In this document: one piece after another, positions 47,301-54,950 of the stretch
Numbering within the stretch: position 1 is the first letter of the stretch
Layout: every line of letters starts with the position of its first letter
Origin: Pseudomonas sp. URMO17WK12:I2
Lineage (GTDB): Bacteria; Pseudomonadota; Gammaproteobacteria; Pseudomonadales; Pseudomonadaceae
Direction: 5' to 3'
Assembly (NCBI RefSeq): GCF_003253735.1
Contig: NZ_QKYW01000004.1
Location: 1 to 64,000, forward strand
DNA: 64,000 nt
Made by a program: the position numbers and the translations under genes
Notes under the pieces: model-generated
What the model saw: only the letters and a program-made list of their open reading frames with translations
What the model was told of the DNA's origin: nothing
The model's database searches: none

Positions 47301-48050
47301 GCCGGTAACACCAAGTACCGCATCGCCGATGCCGGCACAGGGCACCGTATCGCCGGCTCGGTATCGCGGTTCATTGGCTCCTCTGCCGACCTGGCTGGCG
47401 CGGTGACCGGCATCGTGCTGGGCGCCTTCGGCATCCGCGACGGCCTCAAGAACGGCGACTCGCTGCAGACGGCCGCAGGCTTTCTCGGGGTATTCGGCGG
47501 CTTGAGTGGTGTGGCGGCCGGCGTGGCCAGCGTCAACGGCGCCTGGGGCATCATCGGCGGCTCGGCAGGGCGCATCATTGCCGCCGCCGGGCCGGTGGGT
47601 TTCCTGATTTCCGCCGGCCTGGGCTTCATCGGCGCGATCCTGGGCACCATCAAGTCCCACAAGCTGCACAAGGTCTCCCTGGAGAAATGGGAGCAGATCA
47701 AGCAGTTCGAGAGCGACGGGCTGCTGCAGGAACAGGGCGCGAGCAACTATGTGTGGCTGCAGACCTACCTGTCCAACTACCGCCAGCGCGACACCCCGGA
47801 TGATCGCAGCGTCTTCGATTTCCGCCAGGCCGAATGGCAAGGCGAGGACGAAACCCATCTCGACTACCTGGGTGACGGCGCCAACGAAAGGACCGGCGGC
47901 TTCTCCTGGGCCTCCGGCCACGAATACACCTTCGTCGACGACGAGGGCAACGAGCATATCTACGTCAGTGGCTACGGCTCGTTCACACCGAAGGAGGAGT
48001 CCTCGCCGGACCTGCCTAAGGCCACCACCACGACCTGGGAGACCAGCTAG
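44376..48050 (+). CDS. Giant NolX/HrpF/HrpK-like T3SS translocator or effector protein 3 (1224 aa)
   Basis: Third paralogue, 1224 aa, ATG with GGAG six bases upstream. The first 500 residues hold at least five module copies, for example DGEQVIVYRSSTPALYQRV, ANQWVITQSHTPDTFKRL, DGQRYIISAQLNPQAHQQL and DGRKVVAIEALAPNAFKAY, most followed by DGY. The helical core (VQELALQRMIEAYREG; FLRALEAKSMAENG; GLSKSIPEMWGKL) aligns with proteins 1 and 2. It carries a hydrophobic Gly-rich segment (about 990-1098). It lacks the C-terminal EF-hand-like modules and ends instead in a Tyr/Ser/Thr-rich acidic tail. It is convergent with sctU, 100 bp apart. Role inferred: membrane-inserting translocator or large effector. 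Confidence 0.75.
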   Translation: MTTIDQGDRLATQPGSGASFDQVLKHSRLLSSKPADAYRQAKPEQAPPRLEEYERIEAPGQVAADTVRYVTRDGEQVIVYRSSTPALYQRVVEDHHTLAAQADGYTLAVDNKDTLSYYEHITSIDTRNAESGVITYQFGANQWVITQSHTPDTFKRLLHMEKVLAYKNDGYALLGAQQTLPMSSSAYRSIETLDDGLTRVETRDGQRYIISAQLNPQAHQQLQYLSEVRGQLDAGGQQGYQVVESLPADYDIDKLKVERIDKQTGLIHFRYDGQGYMLAPGDASETEMQLPEGLRIGLAGANDRSPSLELRGSRLYDLLAALQQTEGTVAHDALVNAIKNGDSLASDANEPAALAEIDNVHAFSEGGVQVITLKDGRKVVAIEALAPNAFKAYAQSAEVLAGIARAEGDGYRLAGADHYLPSTEDIASMGGVGEYGPGLIAFTYRKPGGEEEKLIVSEAINPELFAQVSGHRDEVTLQINDLDAPRREHGLPPLEEVSINELPTSETNEDGQTLNVQELALQRMIEAYREGVKDGSIAADDPRARFLRALEAKSMAENGMSIIPEHGRGYKADASDPIDVTSRDVREEIFDVQAIDETLAELTSNETVAADLARFDKEARDKVVGGPEKIAEVEERLKSSANSEAFRTYIKALEAAGKSELAQLEIQQTYLNLAQIDPQAAEQFLGDLSRDTMIMDLDAIMADPSQISEDNSSLAAIDTTNYWLRAARAIPDIPSHLISSWETTIQKFALNKNDAAAFSKIYAELGDTYMRNGVVTDTDIQRAFNAENNAFRSLSSTERDNLTKMFTTMKDTGTLGSVSGIFGLARGIYQLHGNPGNLASTPEGRLAIAADFITFASFSNSFLTLGSKTYDTILNTKVYEHLGLSKSIPEMWGKLPPVAPPGVNVDANLAKHLAGQGFISDIPSVYVHDERGGVTQVIAGPDYGTDNPNKVPNVANRDHYANFDAAAFKRGYLDGAGNTKYRIADAGTGHRIAGSVSRFIGSSADLAGAVTGIVLGAFGIRDGLKNGDSLQTAAGFLGVFGGLSGVAAGVASVNGAWGIIGGSAGRIIAAAGPVGFLISAGLGFIGAILGTIKSHKLHKVSLEKWEQIKQFESDGLLQEQGASNYVWLQTYLSNYRQRDTPDDRSVFDFRQAEWQGEDETHLDYLGDGANERTGGFSWASGHEYTFVDDEGNEHIYVSGYGSFTPKEESSPDLPKATTTTWETS

Positions 48051-48150
48051 ACGCGCCAGTCGATGGTCATGCACCAGTTACGGGCGTGGCCATCTGCACA
48101 GCGCTGAGCGCCGGCCCCGGCCGATAGCGGGGCTCACCCTGGAGCCTGGT

Positions 48151-49206
48151 TCAGATCAGCCGCGCGGCGACCAGCGCATCGGCCACCGGCTGGAAGGTAT
48201 TGGCCGGAATCGGCTCACCCTTCACCGCCCGCTTGGCAATCTCGGCCGCCAGCCTGGCGTCCGGGCTACAGGGTACCCCCAGGCTGGCCGACTGCGCCTG
48301 CAGTGCTTTGGCATCCTCGCCGGTGGCCATGCACACCAGCACCGGAACCGGGGTTTCGCCGCGCACGTAGCGCACGCCGACCAGCCAGCCGTCTTCGCTG
48401 CCGATCATCAAGGTGGCATGAGCGATGCCGACCTTGCGGCTGCTCAGACACTGCATCTCGCGGCGCTGGCGCTGGCGTTCGCGCTTGATCAGCGGATCGC
48501 CGTCCATGTCCTTGCGCTCGCGCTTCTGCTCGCTGCGGGTCATGCGCATCTCGCGCTGGAACAGCCAGCGCTGCAGCAGCACATCGACGCCGCCGATGAG
48601 CAGGTAGGTGAGCAGCACCGTGGCGAGCAGCGGCTTGAGCAGCACGAAGAACACCGACTCGATGCAGCCGGCGCCGCAACGCGAGGACTCCATCAGCGCC
48701 TGCAAGGCGATGCGCCCTACCACGTAGAAGGCCACCGACAGCACCACCACCTTGACCAGGCTCTTGAGGAACTCGATGAAATTGCGCATGGAAAAGATGC
48801 GCTTGGCCCCTTCCACCGGGTTGATGCGCGAGAACTCCGGCTTGATCGGTTCGCCGGAAAACAGCACGCCGCGCATGGTCACGATGTTGGTGAGGATCAC
48901 GCAGACCACCGTCACCCCGAGGATCGGCAAGGCGGTGCGCAACAGCACTTGCTGGGCACTCTCCAGCAGGCGCGGCCAGACCGTGGCGAAGGGCTCCACG
49001 TAGATGGTCGCCGCCAGGTCGAGCAGGCCGCGCACCCGTGATTCGGCGACGCCGGCGAGAAAGGCGATGCACACCGAGCAGCCGAGCAACACCACCGCCG
49101 AGACCATGTCCTGGCTTTTCGAGACCTGGCCTTTCTGCCGCGCTTCGCGCAGCTTCTTGTCGGAAGCCGGCTGGGATTTCTCCTCGCTGCCGCTGTTGCC
49201 GGCCAT
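48151..49206 (-). CDS. sctU: T3SS export-apparatus switch protein SctU (RhcU/HrcU family) lacking NPTH
   Basis: A 351-aa FlhB/YscU-family inner-membrane protein that sets substrate specificity. The N-terminus KKLREARQKGQVSKSQD, four membrane helices, and NPVEGAKRIFSMRNFIEFLKS (about residue 128) are typical. The linker RKDMDGDPLIKRERQRQRREM leads into the cytoplasmic domain. Aligning on VGVRYVRGETPVPVL places SEDG (residues 270-273, bases 48388-48399) where the family has the self-cleaving NPTH. The C-terminal domain is otherwise complete. It is the last gene of the sctC1-U operon, overlapping sctT by one base. Confidence 0.93.
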   Translation of the reverse strand: MAGNSGSEEKSQPASDKKLREARQKGQVSKSQDMVSAVVLLGCSVCIAFLAGVAESRVRGLLDLAATIYVEPFATVWPRLLESAQQVLLRTALPILGVTVVCVILTNIVTMRGVLFSGEPIKPEFSRINPVEGAKRIFSMRNFIEFLKSLVKVVVLSVAFYVVGRIALQALMESSRCGAGCIESVFFVLLKPLLATVLLTYLLIGGVDVLLQRWLFQREMRMTRSEQKRERKDMDGDPLIKRERQRQRREMQCLSSRKVGIAHATLMIGSEDGWLVGVRYVRGETPVPVLVCMATGEDAKALQAQSASLGVPCSPDARLAAEIAKRAVKGEPIPANTFQPVADALVAARLI

Positions 49207-50024
49207 CAGGGCTCACCCGCGCCGGACAACGTCTTGAGCACCTCGACGGTGCCGCGAAATTCCGCCAGTTGCTCGAGCATCAGCGGGATCAGAAAGCCGC
49301 AGTAGAGCACCATCAGAAAGGTGAATATCAGGTTCTTTATCGATAGCGAGAGGTCGAAGATATTCATCTGCGGCGCCATGCGCGACAGGTAGGCGAGCAT
49401 CATGTCCGCCACCAGCAGGGCGATGATCAGCGGCGCCACCATCAGCACGCCGATGCGCATCACCTGGTCGAGAATCGCCAGCACCGCCTCCAGCGCAGCG
49501 CTGGCGATCACCGGGGTGAAGGCGGTGACCGGCCATAGCTGGTAGCTGTGGTAGAAGCCGTCGACCATCAGAATGAAGCCGCCGGACATGAAGAACAGGG
49601 TGATCAGGGTGACGCTGAGCAGGGTCGCGGTGACCCCGGACTCGCCCGCACCGGAGGGGTCGACCAGTTGCGCCATGGTCGAGCCACGCTGCAGGTCGAC
49701 CAGCTCGCCGGCCACCTCGGCGGCCCAGAACGGAATGCCGAACAGCAGGCCCACGGTGACGCCGATGAGGAACTCCTTGACCATCAGCCCGGCCAGGAAA
49801 AAACTGCCGTAATCCTCCAGGGCGGTCAGCGCCGAGAACGCCGGCAGAAACATCGGCGCGGAGATCGCCACGGCCACGCAGCTGCGGATCATCCCGGTCA
49901 GGCCCAGGCGATTGAAAGCCGGGGTGATGAACACCAGGCCAAGCGCCCGGCAGACCGCCAGAGCCGCCGCCGAGATCACCGGATACGCGATCTCGGCGAT
50001 GCCCAGACCGATATCGGCATCCAT
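49206..50024 (-). CDS. sctT: T3SS export-apparatus protein SctT (RhcT/HrcT)
   Basis: A 272-aa polytopic FliR/YscT-family protein of the export gate. It has the conserved first helix region (AALAVCRALGLVFITPAFNRLGL), FLIGVTVGLLFGIPFWAAEVAGELVDLQRG (about residue 85) and C-terminal LSLSIKNLIFTFLMVLYC. The length is typical. It lies 3 bases after sctS and overlaps the sctU start, in the universal R-S-T-U order. Confidence 0.95.
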   Translation of the reverse strand: MDADIGLGIAEIAYPVISAAALAVCRALGLVFITPAFNRLGLTGMIRSCVAVAISAPMFLPAFSALTALEDYGSFFLAGLMVKEFLIGVTVGLLFGIPFWAAEVAGELVDLQRGSTMAQLVDPSGAGESGVTATLLSVTLITLFFMSGGFILMVDGFYHSYQLWPVTAFTPVIASAALEAVLAILDQVMRIGVLMVAPLIIALLVADMMLAYLSRMAPQMNIFDLSLSIKNLIFTFLMVLYCGFLIPLMLEQLAEFRGTVEVLKTLSGAGEP

Positions 50025-50027
50025 GCC

Positions 50028-50297
50028 CTAACGCGTCCAGGCGGGGAAATTGTCCAGCACGTGGCTGGCCAGCGCCGCCACCTGGGTGGCCAGCAGCGGG
50101 CCGATCAGCACCAGCACCAGCAGCACCGCCACCAGCTTCACCGCCTGCGGCAGGGTCTGGTCCTGAATCTGGGTGAGCGCCTGCAGCAGGCCGACACCGA
50201 GGCCGATGAGAATGGCCACGCCCAGCGCCGGGGCGCTGAGCAGCAGCACGGTCATCAGCGCCTGTTTCATCAACGACAGGAATACGTCCTGGCCCAT
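50028..50297 (-). CDS. sctS: T3SS export-apparatus protein SctS (RhcS/HrcS)
   Basis: An 89-aa protein of the FliQ/YscS family with two membrane helices (LMTVLLLSAPALGVAILIGLGVGLLQA and LVAVLLVLVLIGPLLATQVAAL). The conserved TQIQDQTLPQAVKL connects them. It is part of the R5S4T1 export gate. It follows sctR by 3 bases. Confidence 0.95.
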   Translation of the reverse strand: MGQDVFLSLMKQALMTVLLLSAPALGVAILIGLGVGLLQALTQIQDQTLPQAVKLVAVLLVLVLIGPLLATQVAALASHVLDNFPAWTR

Positions 50298-50300
50298 GCT

Positions 50301-50960
50301 TCACCCTCCCCCGTAGCTGAGAATCAGGCCGTGCATCAGCCGTGACCAGCCGCTGACGGCGACGAACAGAAAGATCTTCAGGGGAATCGAGATCAGCGTC
50401 GGCGACACCATCATCATGCCCATGGCCATCAGCACGTTGGCCACCAGCAGGTCGATCACCAGGAAGGGAATGTAGAGCAGAAAGCCGATCTCGAAGGCAC
50501 GGGTCAGCTCGGAGCTGACGAACGCCGGAATCAGCACCACCAGGTCATCGTCGCGCAGGTCGGCGCGCGCCTCCTCGGACCACACGGTCTCGGTGGCCTG
50601 CACGAAGAAGGCGCGCTCGGACGGGTTGGCGAAGCGCGACAGGTGGGTCTGCAAGGGCGCATGCAGGGCGTCGCCCAACTCGCGTAGCTCCTCGGCGTTC
50701 TGCAGGCTGATCGAGCGGCCCTCCACCTCGCGGTACATCTCGCCGATCAGCGGCGTGGTCACGTACACCGCGAGGATCAGGGCGATGCCGTAGAGCACCA
50801 GGTTCGGCGGCGTCTGCTGCACGCCCAGGGCATTACGGATCAGGAACAGCACCACGGAGATTTTCAGAAAGCCGGTCAGGGTCACCACCGCCAGGGGAAT
50901 CAAGCCGATCGTGGTGACGACCAGGATGATTTCCAGCAGGTTGGGTTGGTAATCCGTCAT
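50301..50960 (-). CDS. sctR: T3SS export-apparatus protein SctR (RhcR/HrcR)
   Basis: A 219-aa FliP/YscR-family inner-membrane protein. It contains LTGFLKISVVLFLIRNALGVQQTPPN (about residue 28), the VLIPAFVSSELTRAFEIGFLLYIPFLVIDLLVA signature (about residue 145) and SPTLISIPLKIFLFV at the end. It has four membrane helices. Overlaps sctQ by 4 bases. Confidence 0.96.
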   Translation of the reverse strand: MTDYQPNLLEIILVVTTIGLIPLAVVTLTGFLKISVVLFLIRNALGVQQTPPNLVLYGIALILAVYVTTPLIGEMYREVEGRSISLQNAEELRELGDALHAPLQTHLSRFANPSERAFFVQATETVWSEEARADLRDDDLVVLIPAFVSSELTRAFEIGFLLYIPFLVIDLLVANVLMAMGMMMVSPTLISIPLKIFLFVAVSGWSRLMHGLILSYGGG

Positions 50961-51961
50961 AGGCTGGCGAACCGGGTCAGGCGCACCCCCAGCCCATCGC
51001 CAATGGCGACCAGCTCGCCGCGCCCTACGCAGCGGCCATTGACCAGCAGTTCAACCTGCTGCACATCCGCGTCGGGCAATGCCAGCACGCTGCCCTCGCC
51101 CAGCTCGCGCAATTGCCCCAGGGGCAGTTCCAGGCTGCCGATCTGGCAGACCACGGTCAGCGGCAAATCGTCCAGTTGCCCATCATCGGCGTCTTGCCCC
51201 ATGGCGTTCTCCATCGTCGGGTTGATCGGTTGCAGGGCTTCGAGCAGTTGCAAGCCGGATTGCTGGCGTTTGAAACGGGCCTGCCGATGGCCACCTGCAA
51301 GCACCAGCAGGCCGTCGGCAGCCGCCGGACAGTCGAGCATCAGCACGTCGCCCGGGCGCAGGCTGCGCAGCTCGCCCAGGCTCAGGGTCTGCCAGCCGCG
51401 CTGCAGGCCCAGGCCCAGCTGCAAGGTCGGCAGCGGATGACGCGCCACCGGCAGGCAGCGCTCCAGCAGAGCGGCGACGCCTTGCGCGGCGGCATGACTC
51501 AGTTCCAGGGTAAGGGTGCCCAGCGGCGCCCCGTCTGCGTTCAGTTGCAGGTTGAGCATGAGATCACCGGGCTGCGAGTCGGCGTCCAGGCTCAGCGGTT
51601 GGCCCAGGGCGGCTTCGAGCGGTTCGATCCAGGGCAGCAGCGCCTTCTCCAGCAGCACGCTCTGCAACACCGGCGGCAGGCCCTGGAAGTCGCGCTGCAG
51701 CGCAAGGGATGCCAGCAACCGTTCGAGCAACACGGCACCCAGGTGCAGGTGCAGCGCGGCCGTGCCCAAACGCCCCGGCACCACGCACGCGGCGTCCTGC
51801 AGGGGCGGGCCGCCGATGGCGACTTCGAGCTGCACACCTGCAATCTGGCCCTGCCAGGGCTGGCGCCTGCGCAGCAGCCGATTGAGCAGCGCCTGCCTGG
51901 CGACATCGAGTGACGGCAGCAGGGGCAACAGCGGCACGGGCAGCGATTGGCGACAGTTCAT
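50957..51961 (-). CDS. sctQ: T3SS cytoplasmic C-ring/sorting-platform protein SctQ (RhcQ/HrcQ)
   Basis: A 334-aa protein. The C-terminal 75 residues form a SpoA/FliN-type domain (LPLTVVCQIGSLELPLGQLRELGEGSVLALP, then VELLVNGRCVGRGELVAIGDGLGVRLT). An upstream SpoA-like part contains SLRPGDVLMLD. The gene encodes a full-length SctQ, not the split HrcQa/HrcQb of P. syringae Hrp1. The ATG at 51961 overlaps the stop of sctO (ATGA); an in-frame extension further upstream lies inside sctO and is rejected. Confidence 0.9.
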   Translation of the reverse strand: MNCRQSLPVPLLPLLPSLDVARQALLNRLLRRRQPWQGQIAGVQLEVAIGGPPLQDAACVVPGRLGTAALHLHLGAVLLERLLASLALQRDFQGLPPVLQSVLLEKALLPWIEPLEAALGQPLSLDADSQPGDLMLNLQLNADGAPLGTLTLELSHAAAQGVAALLERCLPVARHPLPTLQLGLGLQRGWQTLSLGELRSLRPGDVLMLDCPAAADGLLVLAGGHRQARFKRQQSGLQLLEALQPINPTMENAMGQDADDGQLDDLPLTVVCQIGSLELPLGQLRELGEGSVLALPDADVQQVELLVNGRCVGRGELVAIGDGLGVRLTRFASL

Positions 51962-52428
51962 CGATGCAGGGCTCCATGGGGACGGTCTTCGACCAGGCTT
52001 TCCTCGCGGGCCTCGGCGGCGCGCTGCTGGCGGCGCGCATGCTGCTGCAAAAAGGGCTCCAGCGCCTCGCACTGCAACTGCCGACGCAGCCAGTGCTGTT
52101 GGGCCTGGTCACGGCCGGCCTGCACCTCGGCCAGCTGACGTGAGGCTTCGCCGGCCTGCTGCGCCAGGTGGCTGCGTTGTGCTTCGAGTGCGTCGAGCAG
52201 CTCAAGTGCGCTGCGGTACTGCCCCACCGGCAGCGCCCCCGCGGTGAGCAGGGCCTGCAGCTGCCCGGCCTCGTCTTCGAGCAGCGCCAGTGCCTCGCTG
52301 ACCCGCGCCTGGGCGCACTGCAGTTCGGCGGCAGCCTGCTGACAGCGCGCCTGCCAACCGGCCAACTGCGCTTCGGCGCGACGCACGCGCAGGCGGCGCA
52401 GCTCGTCCAGCTGCTCAACGGCGCTCAT
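51958..52428 (-). CDS. sctO: T3SS stalk protein SctO-like (YscO/FliJ/y4yJ type)
   Basis: A 156-aa, almost wholly helical coiled-coil protein (LDELRRLRVRRAEAQLAGW; QAGEASRQLAEVQAGRDQAQQHWL), as expected for the stalk that links the ATPase to SctV. Sequence identity in this family is low, so the call rests on helical content, size and the position between sctN and sctQ, which is the usual place. Overlaps both neighbours by 4 bases. No separate SctP (needle-length ruler) gene follows. Confidence 0.8.
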   Translation of the reverse strand: MSAVEQLDELRRLRVRRAEAQLAGWQARCQQAAAELQCAQARVSEALALLEDEAGQLQALLTAGALPVGQYRSALELLDALEAQRSHLAQQAGEASRQLAEVQAGRDQAQQHWLRRQLQCEALEPFLQQHARRQQRAAEAREESLVEDRPHGALHR

Positions 52429-53747
52429 CCGAGCACCTTGCGCAGCGCACGCAGGGTGTCGTCGAAGCCACTGGGCTCGGCGGCATCCTGACGCAGGAAC
52501 TGTTCGATGGCGCCCTGGCGGGCGATTGCCTCGTCAGCCAACGGATCGCTGCCGGCCACGTAGTCGCCGGTGCGCAGCAGCAGCTCGATGTCGGCGTGCC
52601 GCGCCATCAGGGCGCGCAGGTGGCCGGCCAGTTGCCGCTGCTCGGGCTCGACCACGCGATCCATCAGGCGGCTGCGGCTCTGCAGCACGTCGATGGCGGG
52701 GAAATGGTTGCGCTGGGCCAGCTCGGCGCTGAGCACCAGGTGACCGTCGAGGATCGAGCGAACCTCCTCGGCCACCGGGTCGAGGGACGCATCGCCCTCG
52801 GTAAGCACCGTATACAGCGCCGTGATGCTGCCGGTGGCAGCCGGCCCCGAGCGCTCGAGCAGGCGCGGCAAGGCCGAGAACAGCGACGGTGGATAACCGC
52901 GGCGGGTCGGCGGCTCGCCGATGGCCAGGCCGATCTCGCGCTGGGCACGGGCGAAGCGGGTCAGGCTGTCGAGCAGCAAGAGCACATGGCGGCCCTGATC
53001 GCGGTGGTATTCGGCGTGGGCGGTGGCCACCAGCGCAGCCTTGACCCGCTCGGTGGCCGGGCGATCCGAGGTGGCGACCACGGCCACGGTACGTGCCCGC
53101 GCCTCCGCGCCCAGGTGGACGTCGAGCAGCTCACGCACCTCGCGGCCGCGCTCGCCGATCAGGCCGATGACGATCACCTGGGCTTCGCTGCGCCGCACGA
53201 TGCTGGCCAGCAACGACGACTTGCCCACCCCGGGCTCGCCGAAAATGCCCATGCGCTGCCCGCGCGCCACGGTGAGCAACCCATCGATCACGCGGATACC
53301 CAGTGGCATCGGCTGGGCGACGATCTGCCGGGAAAAGGGTGCAGGTGGCTCGGCTTGCAGCGGGTAGCGCTGCAACCCGCTGACCGGCGCACCGCCATCG
53401 AGCACATCGCCCAGGGGGCCGATCACCCGCCCCAGCAAGGCATCGCCGACCAGCACGCTCTGGCTCTCGCCAGTGGCGACGATTTCGGTACGGGTCGACA
53501 GCCCCTCCAGCGAACCGACGGGCGAGAGAATCGCCTCATCGCCATCGAACCCCACCACCTCGGCGGTGAGCACCCGCCCGCTGGCGGGGTCGCTGAGCCG
53601 GCACAACTCGCCAATGCCCACATTCGGCACGCTGGCCTGGATCAGCGTGCCGCGGATGCTGCGAATGCGCCCGCGTAACGGCCGCGGCTGGGCTTCGGCC
53701 AGGCGCGCGCCGAGAGTCGGCAGCAGATCAGCCAGAGGTGCGTTCAT
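52425..53747 (-). CDS. sctN: T3SS ATPase SctN (RhcN/HrcN)
   Basis: A 440-aa hexameric ATPase of the FliI/YscN family that unfolds substrates and dissociates chaperones. Walker A is in GIFGEPGVGKSSLLASIVRR (about residue 170), the catalytic glutamate region is GLIGERGREVRELLD, and Walker B is HVLLLLDSLTRFARAQREIG. The N-terminal barrel (RIRSIRGTLIQASVPNVGIGELC) is complete. It overlaps sctL and sctO, so translation is coupled. Confidence 0.97.
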   Translation of the reverse strand: MNAPLADLLPTLGARLAEAQPRPLRGRIRSIRGTLIQASVPNVGIGELCRLSDPASGRVLTAEVVGFDGDEAILSPVGSLEGLSTRTEIVATGESQSVLVGDALLGRVIGPLGDVLDGGAPVSGLQRYPLQAEPPAPFSRQIVAQPMPLGIRVIDGLLTVARGQRMGIFGEPGVGKSSLLASIVRRSEAQVIVIGLIGERGREVRELLDVHLGAEARARTVAVVATSDRPATERVKAALVATAHAEYHRDQGRHVLLLLDSLTRFARAQREIGLAIGEPPTRRGYPPSLFSALPRLLERSGPAATGSITALYTVLTEGDASLDPVAEEVRSILDGHLVLSAELAQRNHFPAIDVLQSRSRLMDRVVEPEQRQLAGHLRALMARHADIELLLRTGDYVAGSDPLADEAIARQGAIEQFLRQDAAEPSGFDDTLRALRKVLG

Positions 53748-54327
53748 CGCCGCCCTCCAGACTGCCGGGCAACAGTGCCTGGCGCAGCCCTTGAAGCTGG
53801 GTATGCAGATCCAGTTCGACGCTGGCCTGGGGGCTGCTCAACCGTGCATGACCGGCAGCGAGGCCGTCATCGGCCTCCACCTCCAGGCGCTCGCCGAGGT
53901 CGCTCAGTTGCTCGCGCACGGCGTCGAGCTGATCCGGCCGCACCTGCAGGCGCAGCCGCTGGGCGTGGCGAAAGGCACCCAGTGCCTGGCGCGTGCAGCG
54001 TGCCAGACGGGTGGCGTCGTCCAGCTCGCCGATCACTTGCCGGACGATGCCCAATGCCAGGTCGGCCATCTGCGCTTCGAGGCCAGCCAGGTAGTCATCG
54101 ACCTGCTGCGCCGTGCGCGCCAGCAACTGCGCCGCCTCGCGTTGTCCTTCGGCGAGACCGGCCGCCAGGCCCTCGTCGCGCGCCTGGTCACGCAATTGCT
54201 GCAAGGCCGCCTGGGTGCGCTCGGCCTCCTCGCGGGCGGCCTGCATGAAGGCGTAGCCGTCGAGCCACTGCGCCGCCTCCTCGGCGCGCAGAATGCGCTG
54301 GCCTGGTTTACCTGGCAGCGTGCTCAT
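53728..54327 (-). CDS. sctL: T3SS ATPase regulator/stator SctL (NolV/HrpE/YscL family)
   Basis: A 199-aa FliH/YscL-type protein. It begins with a short segment (ILRAEEAAQWLDGYAFMQAAREEAE) leading into a coiled coil (LRDQARDEGLAAGLAEGQREAAQLL), then the C-terminal domain LALGIVRQVIGELDD and LRLQVRPDQLDAVREQL. It links the ATPase to SctQ. Position K-L-N matches rhizobial nolU-nolV-rhcN. Overlaps sctN by 20 bases and sctK by 4. Confidence 0.9.
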   Translation of the reverse strand: MSTLPGKPGQRILRAEEAAQWLDGYAFMQAAREEAERTQAALQQLRDQARDEGLAAGLAEGQREAAQLLARTAQQVDDYLAGLEAQMADLALGIVRQVIGELDDATRLARCTRQALGAFRHAQRLRLQVRPDQLDAVREQLSDLGERLEVEADDGLAAGHARLSSPQASVELDLHTQLQGLRQALLPGSLEGGDERTSG

Positions 54328-54950
54328 GCAGCGCCTCGCTCGGCAGGGTCATTTATGGCGAGGGCGACCTGGCGCACCAGCTGAACGTCATCGCCGCTGC
54401 CGCTCGACAGCGGCGCAGCCAAGCCGAAGCGCAGCCGTAGCCAGGCCTGCAGGGCTGTCGGCTGGGCCGCCAGCCAGGCCTCCACACAGCGCTGGCCATC
54501 CGCCTCGATGGCGGCCAGCAAGGCATCGCCGGTCATCAGCATGGGTGTGCCGGCCGGGGTTTCGCGCCAGCCAATGGCCAGGTCGTAGGTGGCATCACCC
54601 AAGCGCTCGCGCAGCTGCTGCACCAGCGGGCCGCGAATTTCCCGGGCCAGGGCGACGGCGTGCCGGCAGGCACCACAGGCGATGGCCAGTTGGCTAAAGG
54701 CTGGCGGCGGCAGGAGCAGCACCGCCAGGTCGTCATCCGCCACTTCGCCGACGCTGCCCAACGGCTGCAACCCGTAGTAGGAAACCAGCAGCTCGCCAAG
54801 GCGTGCTTCGAAGCGCCGCTGCCCGATCAGTTCGAGCCCCCGGTCACGGGGTAGCGCACCAAGCAGCGCGGCCTCCAGGCAATCCCGGGCGACGAATGCC
54901 ATCGGCCGAGCCAGCAGCATGCGCCAGGCCTCGCGCAACCCCTGGCTCAC
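54324..54950 (-). CDS. sctK: T3SS sorting-platform protein SctK (NolU/YscK family)
   Basis: A 208-aa protein starting at GTG (VSQGLREAWRMLL), overlapping the sctJ stop as GTGA. The family is weakly conserved. Visible are LGELLVSYYGLQPLG, PPPAFSQLAIACGACRHAVALAREIRGPLV and the C-terminal WLRLRFGLAAPL, in keeping with NolU/YscK. It would connect SctD to SctQ in the cytoplasmic platform. Assigned mainly from size and the I-J-K-L order. Confidence 0.8.
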   Translation of the reverse strand: MSQGLREAWRMLLARPMAFVARDCLEAALLGALPRDRGLELIGQRRFEARLGELLVSYYGLQPLGSVGEVADDDLAVLLLPPPAFSQLAIACGACRHAVALAREIRGPLVQQLRERLGDATYDLAIGWRETPAGTPMLMTGDALLAAIEADGQRCVEAWLAAQPTALQAWLRLRFGLAAPLSSGSGDDVQLVRQVALAINDPAERGAA

